A DNA stretch of 64,000 nucleotides from Alcanivorax sediminis (GTDB lineage Bacteria > Pseudomonadota > Gammaproteobacteria > Pseudomonadales > Alcanivoracaceae). The position numbers were made by a program, and so were the translations under genes. Within the stretch, counting starts at the first letter, position 1. The number at the start of each line of letters is the position of its first letter. Where the stretch lies: positions 186,001 to 250,000 of the forward strand of contig NZ_WIRE01000001.1 of the NCBI RefSeq assembly GCF_009601165.1, read 5' to 3'. The notes beneath the pieces were generated by a model that saw nothing but the letters and a program-made list of their open reading frames with translations, was not told the origin of the DNA and made no database searches. Shown here piece after piece: positions 51,501 to 62,700 of the stretch.

Positions 51501-53729
51501 CAGATCATCGGCTGTAATGTTCTTCACCACCCACAGGGTCTGCGGCGCGGTTTCGTCGTAATGGCCGTCCTTGTCATAAACCCGCAACAGGTAGCGCAGA
51601 TCGGTGGCAGAGGTGGCTTGTTCACCCAGATCCACCTGCCATTCGCCATCACCGTTTACTGGCAGCTCTACCACCGCCAGCGGCTCATCACGGACGGACT
51701 TGCCCAGCGCGAAGATGCGCACTTCTGCCTTTTCCAGATAAGCCGGGTAGTTGCTGTAGGCGCGGAACCGGACCAGGTTATCCGGGCCCTCGGTTTCCGG
51801 GTTGTCCTGCCAGGCCACCGTATTCGGCCAGGCGGTCACGTTCAGGCGCGGCTTGATTTCCAGATTGTCGAACTTGAACTGGATGTCCGCCTGCTCCAGC
51901 GCCACGTCGGTACAACGCTGCACATCGGCAGAACTCTTCAGCGGATCATCAATGGCTTTGCCGTCCACACTGATGCGCATCAGGTTGAGCGCATAGGGGT
52001 TGGCGATATCCACTTCGCGGGTCAGGCGCTGAATGTCCACGCCATCCAGATCATCCAGCACGGCCAGTTCGTCGTAGACCACTTCCACATCCACACGGGA
52101 CACGTCGGACTCTACGAAACCGGCATTGACCACATCATCGGTCTGTACATGACCGCGCCCTTCAAACTCGGTCTGCTCCTCGCTGAGCTTCAGCTGTTCG
52201 CTGACCATTTCCATGACGCGACGGGCCCGGGCTGTAGACAGCCCCACATCATCGCCATAGACCATGGCCGTCCGGCGATCAAGGCGCTTGTTGCTGGTAT
52301 AGCCAATGAAGCGCACCCGCACATTGGTCTTGTCTTTCACATCATCAAGGATGCCGGCCAGACGCGCGGCGTAACCATCAGAGATAACCGGCTTGCCCTG
52401 TTTGTAGATCACCGGGCTGATCGGGCCCGACGGCGGATCGTAAGTACGGGTGACTGTCTCGGCGCCTGCTTCTTCCGGACACATCTGCGGCTCATTGGAC
52501 AGCGACTGCAGAATGTCGTCATACCAGAATTCCACTTCGATGCGGCGGTTCAGGGCGCGGCCGGATTCCGCTTCGTTGGACGCAATCGGGTTGCTGCTGC
52601 CTTTGCCGGTGCTTTCCAGCATGGTGCTGGGCAAGGACAAGGCGTCCTGCAGGGACAGCAACGCACGACGGGCCCGGGCCTTGGAGAGGCCTTCGTGGGT
52701 TCCATAGATACGCGCATCGCGACCAGTAATGGTGGCGTTGTCGGTGTAACCAATCAGGCGAATGGTCACGTTCTGCTTGTTGGAAAGGTTTTCCAGCGTC
52801 TGGCTGATATGACGCAGGAAGCTTTCCGGCAACTCTGCGGATTCTTCATTGAAGTGCAGCGGCGGCACCAGGTTCTTGACCCGGGTACGCCTGGAGTGAC
52901 CTTCCTTGTAAGTCAGCTTACAAACGGTCTCCACCCGGCAGACTTTCACCCGGTTGAGCTTCTCTTCCACCACCACTTCTTTTTCGACGGTCTTCTTCTC
53001 GATCTCGTCGTACCAGACTTCCACTTCCACACGACGGTTTTCGGAGCGACCGGCAGCCGTATCGTTGGACGCCAGCGGCTGGGTTTCACCCATACCTTCA
53101 TAGGAAATGGATTCCGGTGGCAAATCGAGGGCAACCTGGAAATATTCCGCGGCCGCACCGGCACGCTCACGGGACAGACCGATGTTATCGCCAAGGCGGG
53201 CACGCAGAGCACCAAACAGCGGCACATTGTCTGAGTGGCCAACAAAGTGCAGACGCACATTCAGGCGACCTTTCATGCTGTCCAGCACGCCACGCAGTCG
53301 TTCCACGTATTCCGCTGGAATTTCCGACACGCCGGACTGGTAGCGAATCGGGGGCACCACGTTGGTCAACTTGATCGTCTTGAGGTTTTCCACTTCCTCG
53401 GTCTGGGTCTCGATACGATCACCCAGATTCTGCTCGTAGCGGCTCGGATCCTGCACCCAGGTTTGATAATCCACATACAGCGGCAGCTGCCGTTCTACTG
53501 CTTCCCCGAGAGGAGCCGTTTCACGGGTCTTGGGGCTGGCCTGCTCTTCGCTGGTGGTGTCTTCCGCGTTGTCTTCTGCCAGCAACGGCAGCGGCACGCT
53601 GATCAACAGCGCCCCCAGAGCACCTGCGCGCACCAGGGTACGGAGATCCGGTGCTTCCATCTTCGCCACGGACGGCTTCAGCATGGACAGCGTTTTCATT
53701 GTTTTTGTCAGCACGGTAAGCCTGTTCAT
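48516..53729 (-). CDS. Giant outer-membrane protein with three OmpA-like domains and a C-terminal beta-barrel
   Basis: A 1737-residue exported protein. The signal sequence ends near Ala51 (LGALLISVPLPLLA). Three OmpA C-terminal-like peptidoglycan-binding domains follow at about residues 125-240, 287-405 and 437-555. The first two keep the Asp (167, 330) and Arg (189, 352) that bind diaminopimelate and end in NRRVEVEVW and NRRIEVEFW. The third has TSN for TDN (Ser479) and lacks NRR, so it is probably degenerate. Residues about 630-880 look like beta-sandwich domains (GGTIRVYGSEIPEGREVFVAG). From about 890 to the end, alternating strands with many aromatics suggest a large outer-membrane barrel. 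The start overlaps the stop of the DUF11 gene (TAATG), with GGAGGT upstream. Confidence 0.85.
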   Translation of the reverse strand: MNRLTVLTKTMKTLSMLKPSVAKMEAPDLRTLVRAGALGALLISVPLPLLAEDNAEDTTSEEQASPKTRETAPLGEAVERQLPLYVDYQTWVQDPSRYEQNLGDRIETQTEEVENLKTIKLTNVVPPIRYQSGVSEIPAEYVERLRGVLDSMKGRLNVRLHFVGHSDNVPLFGALRARLGDNIGLSRERAGAAAEYFQVALDLPPESISYEGMGETQPLASNDTAAGRSENRRVEVEVWYDEIEKKTVEKEVVVEEKLNRVKVCRVETVCKLTYKEGHSRRTRVKNLVPPLHFNEESAELPESFLRHISQTLENLSNKQNVTIRLIGYTDNATITGRDARIYGTHEGLSKARARRALLSLQDALSLPSTMLESTGKGSSNPIASNEAESGRALNRRIEVEFWYDDILQSLSNEPQMCPEEAGAETVTRTYDPPSGPISPVIYKQGKPVISDGYAARLAGILDDVKDKTNVRVRFIGYTSNKRLDRRTAMVYGDDVGLSTARARRVMEMVSEQLKLSEEQTEFEGRGHVQTDDVVNAGFVESDVSRVDVEVVYDELAVLDDLDGVDIQRLTREVDIANPYALNLMRISVDGKAIDDPLKSSADVQRCTDVALEQADIQFKFDNLEIKPRLNVTAWPNTVAWQDNPETEGPDNLVRFRAYSNYPAYLEKAEVRIFALGKSVRDEPLAVVELPVNGDGEWQVDLGEQATSATDLRYLLRVYDKDGHYDETAPQTLWVVKNITADDLADKKDEYLAPAEELKVGYGENRLVRSEIPLNGGTIRVYGSEIPEGREVFVAGRSVPVATEGEFAVEEILPPGLHTVEVAVIDNEGNGDLFLRDLELEKNDWFYVGVADVTASYGETDGPAKLVTDDEYYDDKFNLYGRLAYYTRGKFGDNWLLTSSADTLDGPVDDLFSGFMDKSPDALFRRIDPDYYFPTYGDDSTVEDGAPTLGKFYLKVQRDDDYGMWGNFHTSYLDTTLAQVDRSLYGGKLHYESAGVTSFGEQRLMLDGFVADPGTIAGRDEFRGTGGSLYYLRHLDVLEGSDRVRVEVRDKDSGIVLAVKNLVPGIDYDIDYLQGRVMLNEPLSPTMADELLVSTDAGSGNDVFLVARYEYTFSFEETSDLSQGGRMHYWFGDHVKLGLTGSNSNEEGNSDLGSVDLTLRKSAQTWVKTEFASTDGTDNSTFFSTDGGFNFAGVSNGALPGEDISADANRVDASVGFRDVWDKAWDGTMSAYRQDVEAGYSAPGQITAKDTKQVGATLQVPVTERTDVTVKVDSLEQEQGLETSAAELNVSQRLNEQWQVSAGVRQEKREDKSVVVPLTQVEGDRTDVVVRGDYDSLDRWAAYGYAQGTASKDGNQEDNARLGAGGELRLTDRWRTNGEVSGGDLGVGAQAGTEFLVSDRSNLYLNYALENERSDNGVRARRGNMATGVRSRYSDTTSVYLEERYTHGDVPTGLTHATGIDIAPNDRWNYGASLDFGTLRDRQTGAEQERQAFGAKVGYGHNAVQMASVFEYRIDTLEAADLSDSERKTWLTKNSLKYQFTPDWRLIGRLNYSDSQSSLGDFYDGRFIEAIFGYGYRPVYNDRLNVLAKYTYFYNLPTADQVTVNNTSTEFIQKSHILSVDAIYDLTRRWSIGGKYAYRLGQISQDREDPEFFDSRASLYVARIDWHFIRKWDATLEGRLLDLPDAEDSKSGVLTAIYRHLNDNVKFGVGYNFSSFSDDLTDLDYDHEGAFINLVGKI

Positions 53730-56700
53730 TACTTGCTACCTCCTTTCAGAGGCGCGCCGGTTCGCCAGAAGACTTCCGTCTCTATCACCAGCTCGTAGGG
53801 GTTCCCCAGCTCGGCCCACTGGCGGGCGATCTGTTTCTTCATCGCCTTGAGGCGATCATCCACCAGGCCTTCATCTTCGTTCTCGGCCATGTAGGCAATG
53901 CGCAGGATGGACTGCTTCTCGACCAGCTGCTCCATGAGCAATGGCATGCGAGAGGTCCACTGCAGACGCATCTCGGTGGTATCCGGTTTGAACACCGGAG
54001 CTGCCACATCCAGCCTCACCACCCGGTGCAGGGCGGCACCGAAGTTGAACTTGATCATCTTGCCTCGGGTAGCGCGACGCACCAGCGGGTTCTCGGTGGT
54101 CAGACGGTAACCGGACGGCAGGGAGCGATCGTCCACTTTCAGGATGAAGTTGGAACCGCGCATTTCGTTGGGCACCACGGCACAGGTGATGTGGAAGCGA
54201 CCATACTGGTCACTGGTCACGATCAGACCACGCGCGGTCACCGCGCGAACATTGGGCAGCCCCGCTTCACCCTCATCCTGGTAGCCGTTCATGTTGGCGT
54301 CGTCGTACACCTTGCCGATCACGTCGGTACAGTCGAAGTCTGGATCCGGCACCACGCGGACCGTTGCCTGGGCTTCGCCGGAAACGGCTGTCGCACCGGC
54401 CAGGGCCAGACGCGTGGTGCGCGCCTGGAATACCTGTGCACGGTTGATGTATTCCCCTTCGCCCACACCGGCACCGACGATGAACAACAACTTGAGGGTG
54501 TGTTGGCCACTGGCGGACAGGTTCAGGCCACGCCAGGTCAGATTACGGCCATTCACATCCGGCTCAACCGGTTGATCATTCAGGCGGGCAGAATCTTTCA
54601 CGTACTTGAAGCCCGCCGGGAAGCTGTCCAGGATCGCCAGATCGGACAGGTCGTTACCGTAGCTGTTGTTGATGCGAATCACGTAGGGCACGAAATCCCC
54701 ACGGCTCACATTCACCACCGACGCCGTCTTGGTAATGGTGACCGCCCCACCCAGCTCCGGATCCAGCGGAATGTGGTTGTTGAAGATCTGGCGATCATCC
54801 GCAGTAGCGCCTGCGAACATCAGGTTCAGGTAGTAGCCGGTCAGCGGGCTGCCGGCGGTCACCGAGGTACCCGGCGCGCTGGCCGACGCCTGCGCTTCAC
54901 ACTCCACCGTGGTGCCGATGGCATCTGCGGAACACACTACGGCGTCATAGGCTGCAGTCTGCTCACCGGTGAGCGGCGGTATTACGGTGGATTCACCCGG
55001 CGTGAAGGCCCCTGCAGGCGGCGTCACCACGATACGGTAATCCGCAGCGGACGGGCAGGAGCCGTCATTGAAGTTCAGGTCGAACTTGTAGAAACCGGAA
55101 GCCAGAGTCACCTGTCCCTGCTGCGCAGTGCTGTCGAAGCAGGTGTCGGCGACGGCGTTGCCACTGGCATCTACCATGGTCAAAGTCGCGCCGGCAATCG
55201 CTTCACGGGTAATGGAGTTGTACACCACCCCGTTGGGATCAATGGGCAGATTCAGGTTCGCCACCAGGCTATCCGGTGCAGCCGTGATATCGGTGATCAC
55301 CTGCAGTCCATCCGTGAACACCGAATCGGTGTAACCCAGTGGCGCAGTGCTTGCTGTCGCACCCGGTGCCACGAAACGCAGCTCGTAGCTTTCTCCCGGC
55401 TGGGTTTCCGGCAGACCGACGATGCTGTAGGAGCCATCATTGGCGGCGATGGCCGTACGCAGCAGCACATTGTTCTGCCACGCCTGGATTTGCCAATCCA
55501 CCAGCGGTGTCTCGGCGGCATCGAACGCATTGTTGAAATTCACGTCATGCCACAGGAAACCACTCAAGGTGGCGGTGCCCGGAATGGCGCCGACCTGGGT
55601 GGTCACACTGGCACTGTCGTTTTGAGTATTGTTGTTCCAGTTCGCCACTGCGGTGTTGGTGAAGGAGCTACCGGAAACTATGGTATCGGACAGCTGCACG
55701 CGGAAGCGCAACACGGCGCTGTCGCCCGGCGCCAGGTCTCCATAGGTGGCACCGTAATTCGCGGTGATGAAGTCACTGACCACGCTCACACCGGCCACGC
55801 CACCATTGAGGCGGGCGGAATTCGGCACATAGCTGACATCAGTTCCCAGCAGGGCAACGTCATCGGTAATGACGACCTGGGTCGCCGGCACAAGCCCTTC
55901 ATTGGTGACCTGGACGGTGTACTCCAGCTCGGAGCCCGGCAGGGCGGCACCGCCACCCACCACGATCACGCTCTTGGTGATGGACACCTGCTGGGCTGCC
56001 CCCACCGTAATCTCGGTGGGCTGATCACCGTTGGAGTCGATGCCATCCTGATCAGACAGTTCATCCGGCAGCTGGTCGCTACTCAAGGTGCCCTGGTTAG
56101 TGATCACTGTGCCTGGCGCAGTGGCGCCATCAATGGTCACCTGCAAGGTCACCGTGGCACTGCTGTTGATCGCCATGACGCCCGCCGCTTCACCCGGAGA
56201 GTTCACCAGCATGCCGCTGACCAGCGGCGATGCACCGCCGATATCTGCCTCTGCCGCGCCGTTCAGCATGGTGCTGCCCGGCACATAGGTGGTACCCGCA
56301 GGAATCTGGTCGACCAGCATGACATTGGTCGCGGGGATATCCGCGGTGTTGGTGACCGTAAAGGTGTACTCCAGGGTGTCGCCCGGATCCGGCGCACCAT
56401 TGGCGTTCACATCGCCGCCGGCCGCAATGGCCACGGTTTTCTGCACGTCGAGCAGCGGCAGGTTACCGACGATATCCACGGTGGGGTCGTCTTCCACCGC
56501 CGTGGCAGGATCATCAGACGGCTGCTCCAGAAGCGGCGTACCGCCGGCACCGTCACCGGTCACGAAACCCTGGTTGACGATGCGAGTGCCAGGCAGGGCA
56601 TCGCCGTCGACCACCACATCAAAGGTAATCGTCGCGGTGGCATCTGCACCGGCGGCGGAATCCGCATCCATGGCACCCGGCGTGGTGTTGCCCGGCGCAT

Positions 56701-59700
56701 TGATCTGCATGCCGCTTTCCAGCGCAGAGATACCGACCGCAGGATCAGCCACCGCATTGCCGTTGAGCGTGGTGCTGTTGGCCACATAGGTGGTGAACTG
56801 CGGAATGGCATCGCGCAGCAACACATTGATGGCATCTTCATTGCCAATGTTCACCACCGTAATGGTGTAACGCAGGGTGTCGCCCGGGCTGAGCACGGTG
56901 GCATCGCCGGTAATATCCGCAGACACCTTCTGCACCTGCATCTGCGGCGCAGACAGGATAGTGATCGGGGTCGGATCTTCCGTCCCGGCCTGGGCAGGAT
57001 CATCGGACAGTTGCAGGGTGCTACCCGCAAAGTTCAGCTGCCCCTGGTTGAGCACCACGGTGCCGCTGTCGATGGCCGACACCAGGGTGACATCAAATAT
57101 CAGTTGAATGCTGTCACCGGCGGAGCCTTGTACATCCAGATTCAGGCCACTGATATCCAGCAAGCCCTGACCATTGGTGCCGCCATTGGCATCGGAGTTA
57201 TCCACGCCGCCCGCAGCATCGACCACCACCAGCGAACCTGTCAGGAAATAGGGTTCCGCATTCAGTCCGCCCAGATCATCCACCACAGAGAAGTCCTGCA
57301 GCAGCACATTGCTGGGGTTGGTCACGTTGATGGTGTAGCGCAGGGTGTCACCCGGGCTCGGCTGACCATCGCCATCCGCATCCACCTGCACCGCTACCGT
57401 CTTCTCGAACACCATGGTCGGCGGCACGGTGGTCAGGGTGTGGTAATCCTGCGGATCGGCCACATCCTCAATCACATCCTGCAGGGTGTGAGTGAAAGTA
57501 GCGCGGACCGGCGCAGTATCATCGGCGCTGAACCACTCGGTGGCTGCGGCAAAGTTGGTCAGGGTGGCGTTGGCCGGGGTGCCCGCATCCAGCTCTGCGG
57601 TATAGGTCAGCACCAGAATCTGTTCAGGCCCTACGGCAGCATTGGCGCTCTCACCCACCAGCGTGAACACACAGGGATTCGGCGCGCCCGCGCCCGCAGC
57701 AAAGCTGACGCTGTAGTCGGTGCCCTCCACCAGCGTATTCACCAGGGTGGTGCCGTTGGATTCAAACACGCTCACATCGGTGACGATCGGTGCCACATCA
57801 CACATGCCACCGGACGCCAGGTTCGGCAGATGGTCGGTGAGCGTGATATCCCAGGCTGTAGCGCTGAGGTCGGTGTTCTGCACGGACAGGGTAAAGGTGC
57901 CTGCCACGCCATCTTCCAGGGTGGCCGGACCGGACTTGGTCATCACCAGGGTCGGCGCCACGATGGTCATGTCATCGGACACATCTTGCAGCGTCGTCGG
58001 ATCACCACTGAAGCCGTCGTAGTTATAGGTGGCCGTGTTGTTGAAGGTGAGTCCCGCCACGTTGGTCGCGTCATCCGCCAACTGCACGGTGATCTCCACC
58101 AGCAGCTGCCCGGAGGCAGGCACGTCGATACCCACACCGGAGGTCTGATCCACCAGATCCAGCGCCGTGGCAGTGCCCACGTTGCTCATGGGCAGCCAGC
58201 TGGTGCCCGCATCCATGGAATAACGGGCGCTGACAAATTCCAGCACCGCGGCTGACGCACTCAGATCATCCAGCACATGCACATTGCTCAGGGCAATGTT
58301 CACCGGAGTAGCAGGCACCAGAATCTCATAGGTGAACTGCTCACCGATGGCCGCGGTGGGCTGGGTGATGTTCTTCTGCAGCGCACCGGCACCCAGGGTG
58401 GTGGTGGTGGCGATCGCCGGGCCTGCCGGACCGTAATCCTCACGCTCGGTGGCCACACCGTTGGCCGGCACTGCCTCGTCATCAAAGGAGTAGTACACGC
58501 TGACGAGGGCGCTGTTTTCCAGAGTCAGGTTGGCACCCAGGTCCGCATCGGCCTGCACCGTATACACCACTCGCAGGGTCTCACCTGCCGGAATGGTATA
58601 GGCATCCGCGACGCCACTATCGAAGTCCCAGGTGGCAATACCGGTACCCGGATCGAAGGTCGGGTTGAAGCTGGTCAGGGTGGTACCTGCATTCACCAGG
58701 GTAATGGAACTGGTGGTCACGCCGGCATCACGCAGGCCATCCGGGATGGTGTCGGTCAGTACCGTATCGTAGGCCGGCGCATCACCGCTGTTGGCCAGCT
58801 CCACGGTGTAGGTCAGGGTATCGCCGGCCGCCAGACCACTGGTGACATCCGCCGCTTTGGTGATGGCCAGCAGCGGTTGCAGCACATTGCTGGTGGCGGA
58901 CGCGGTCAGCGGGGTAGCCGGTGCACCTGCCACACTGTAATTGAGTGCGGCGTTGTTGGTCAGCGCCTGGCTGGTCGGCGTCTGGGCCAGCACATCCAGG
59001 TTGGCCACCCGCGCTTCATAGGTCAGCACCAGGAAGTCGTTGGCCGGATCACCGTCGGCCGGGTTGGTCACATCGCCCAGGTTCCAGGTCAGGGTCTGAC
59101 CGCTCGGGGTCGGAATATAGGCCGCTGTCACCACCGGGCTCTCGGCACTGCCAAACACATCGGCGCTGACCATGTCCTCAAACACCAGACCAACGGGCAG
59201 CACATCTTCCAGCACCAGATTGTTGGTGGTGCCTTCCTGCAGGCCAATGGTCAGGGCGTATTGCACCCGATCACCCACACGCAGATTATCGTCCGCCGCA
59301 TTGAAGGTGTCGTTCACACGGGCCTTGGCCAGCGTGGTGTTGTCCGGCACGGTGACGGTGGTGGTATCGGTGGTCACGTAGTCGTTGATACCGCCCACGC
59401 CATCATTGCCGTCACGCTCGTTGGCATTGATACCCGACAAGCTGGTCCAGGTGGTCTGGGCGGCGTTGATCAGCTCGTCGCCTGGCGCCACGGTGTCGCG
59501 CACCAGCACCCGGTAAACGACGTCTCCTGTATCGCCCTCGGCCATGCTGGCCACATTCCAGGTCAGCGTCTGCGGATCACCCGTCACCACTGGTTCCAGC
59601 GAACTGCCCAGCACGGTGGCACTGCCCGGCACATACTCCAGGCCTGCGGGCAGGGAGTCAGTCACCACCAAGTCGAAGGCATCGGAGTTGCTGGCGCTGG

Positions 59701-62700
59701 AGGTGGCCGTCAGGCTGACGGTATAGGTAATTTCATCACCGGCCACCGCCGTCGCTACATCGGCCGCCTTGGTCAGGGTCAGCAACGGCTCAACAATGGT
59801 CAGCGAGGCAGACGGCAAACTGGTCAGCGGGCCGCTGGCATTGCCGGTGTAGTCATAGCTGGCGCTGTTATCAAACACATCGCCAGCATTGGTGTTGGCA
59901 GTATTGGCCACGTGGGTGGTCAAGGTCACCACCACTTCCTGCCCGGCCGGCACATCACCGATCGCCAGGCTGATGTTCTGACCTGAGGTGTTGTCCGTGG
60001 GAGTCACGGTATTTCCACCCACAGTGACCGAGGTCCCGGCGGGTTCATACACCAGCGCATCAGACAGGGTATCGGTAACCACCATGGCCGGACGGGCCGC
60101 ATTGGAGGCAGGCACCGTGATGGTGTACACCACCTGCTCACCGATGGTGGCTTCTGTCGCCGGGGACACCAGCGCCTTCACGGGTACCGCATCAATGCTG
60201 GCATTGGTCATCCAGAACTCGTCCGGACCTACGGCAGCGTACTGCTCACCGTTGGCCGCCGGCAGCGACCAGTAACTGGCGGCGATCACACTGTTGACCC
60301 ACAGTGAGTTGGCCGGGGTGGTGTCCACGAAACCAATGCTGTACTCGACCGTGGCACACTGGCCCGGGTTCACCGCAGTCACCAGATCGAACACCATGTC
60401 ACCACCGCTACCAGCCGGCGGAGTGTAGGTGTAATCGGAACCCGCAATCTGGCTGGCACCGTTCACGGTGACCACTGGCGTGGTGATGGAGGTATGATCC
60501 AGCTCCGGTGCCAGGGTATCCACCAGCTGCAAGCTGTAGGCCGGCGCGGTGGAGCCTGCGTCGTTACAGGCTTCCAGCGTGAACGGGATGACATCATTGA
60601 CGATATCGACCTGCCGCGGTGACGTGCTGTCGGGGTAGCGCACTCCCCCCTCGGACTTGGTCACGGAAACGATCACCGGCTGACGCACCTCGACATCGAC
60701 ACTGTCGGTGAGCGTGGTGGTGCCGTCGTAGAAGAAGGACGCGTCGTTAGTCAACACGGTGGAGGGCGCTGCAGTGGCAGGATTATTCACTTCCGCCCGC
60801 GCACGGTATTGAATGATAAAGCTGTTGTTGGCGCTGTTTCCGTCAATGGCGTTATCAATGTTTCCGATGTTCCAGGTCAGGGTCTGTCCTGACTGGGCCG
60901 GGGCCCCGATATCCGCATGAGTGAAGGGGGCTACCGCGCTGTAGGGGGCTGCGGTATCGCCGTTGATGGCGACCACACTGTCGAATACCAGTCCGGCAGG
61001 CAACGTATCGCTTACCACGACCGCATTGGTCACACCTTCACGCAGGATCAGCTCCAGCTGATAGGTAACGGTATCACCCACCCGCAGAATGCCATCGGTG
61101 GCAGTGCTCAGCGGGGCGTCATCCCAGCTGTCGGCAACCACGGTCTTGCTGAGGGCGTTGTTGTCCTCGGTGACCACCGTCGCGGTAGCCGGGGCAGTAC
61201 AGTAATCATTCGGCTGGGTAATGGTCGGACAGCCTGCACCGGTACGCTCACCGGCAATGCCTGTATCCAGAGAGGTCCAGTCTGCCAGCACGCTGTTCTG
61301 CAAGGACGGAATAGAGGCGTCGGTGACATTGGCCTGGTAGGTCATTACCAGGGATTGCCCTACCGGAATGTCCAGACTGCCGTCACCGTTGTCGCCACCC
61401 CAGATCAGCACCCCACCGCCCGGCTGGCTGGGCGTTGCGTTGAACCCGGTCACATTGGTGCCGTTGATTTGTGCTGTCACTGAGCCGGCAAACGCCATCC
61501 CGGTGGGCAGGGTATCCGTCACCGTGGTATCGAAGGCCGTGGCGGTACCGCCATTGGTTACGGTCACGGTGTATTCGATAGCGTCACCACCGGCGGCCGG
61601 ATCGGTGGCCGCCTTGCCGGCCGTCACGTTGGCCGCCGTCTTGGTGATGGTCAGCAACGGTTCCACCAGAGTGACCGGATCGGCGGTGTCATTGGGGCCG
61701 CCCGGTGCCGCGACCTGGGTCAGGGCAGTATCGTTGATGGAATTGAAGGTATAGGACGCCGTGTTGGTAGCCGTATCGCCCGCCTGGTTATTGGTGGTGT
61801 TATCCACGGACACGGTAATGTCGATCACCGCCTGGCCATTGGCCGGGATATCGATGCCACTGGCAGTATCTTCAATAATCAGGTTGGTTGGCGTGCCACT
61901 GTTGGTCAGGGTCCAGGCACCGCCGGAAACCACGTTGGCGCTGACAAAGGTCAGATCCACGCCGGTGGCCGTCAGGTCATCGAGGATGCGGACATCAAAC
62001 AGGGCCGTGTCGGTGGGCGTTTCCGGCACGGTGATGCGGTAGGTGAAGGTTTCACCAATGGTCGCTTCCGTGGCCAGTGCGTCCTTGGCTAAAGACAACG
62101 GGCCAGGGGTGGTGACCGTGGCCATGTCAGTGTTGCTGGGACCGTAATCCTCACGGTCGGCAGGCACACCAGCCGGCGCATCGCTGTCATCAAAGGAATA
62201 GTAATCCGTCACCAGCGCACTGTTGGTGAGCGTCTGGCTGGGCGGTACCGACGGATCCACGGCAACGGTGTAGACCACCGTCAGCGTGCTGCCCACAGGA
62301 ATGTCATAGACGCCCACCGCGCCGGTGCCGAAATCCCACTCGGCCAGGCCAGTAAGCACATTGTAGGTCGGTGCCAGGGTCGGTCGCGCATTGCCGTCCA
62401 CATCGATGCTGTCGGTGGTGATACCGGCCAGGCGCATGCCATCCGGCAGGGTGTCCTGCAGCACGGAGTCATAGGCCGGGGCATCACCATTGTTGGTGAT
62501 GGCAACGGTGTAGGTCACCACTTCGCCAGCGACGACAATGGTGTCACCGCCGGCGGCGCTGACAGTCTTGGTGATGGCCAGATCCGGCTGCAGCACCTGT
62601 ACGGTGGCGCTGTCGGTAAGCTGGGTCGCCGGGCCTGAGGCCACGGTGTAATCCAGGGTCGCGCCATTGGTGAGCGGCTGGGTGGTTGGGGTCTGGCTCA

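Noticed and set aside
51279..53234. 650-codon open frame on the + strand opposite the OmpA-like gene
   Set aside because: Shadow frame with no recognisable domain and no ribosome site; the minus-strand frame carries signal peptide and OmpA motifs.
54026..58255. Very long open frame (over 1400 codons) on the + strand opposite the DUF11 gene
   Set aside because: It is the antisense of a codon-biased repetitive gene; composition (His, Gly, Arg-rich, no fold signatures) is typical of shadow frames, and the minus-strand frame has clear DUF11 domains.
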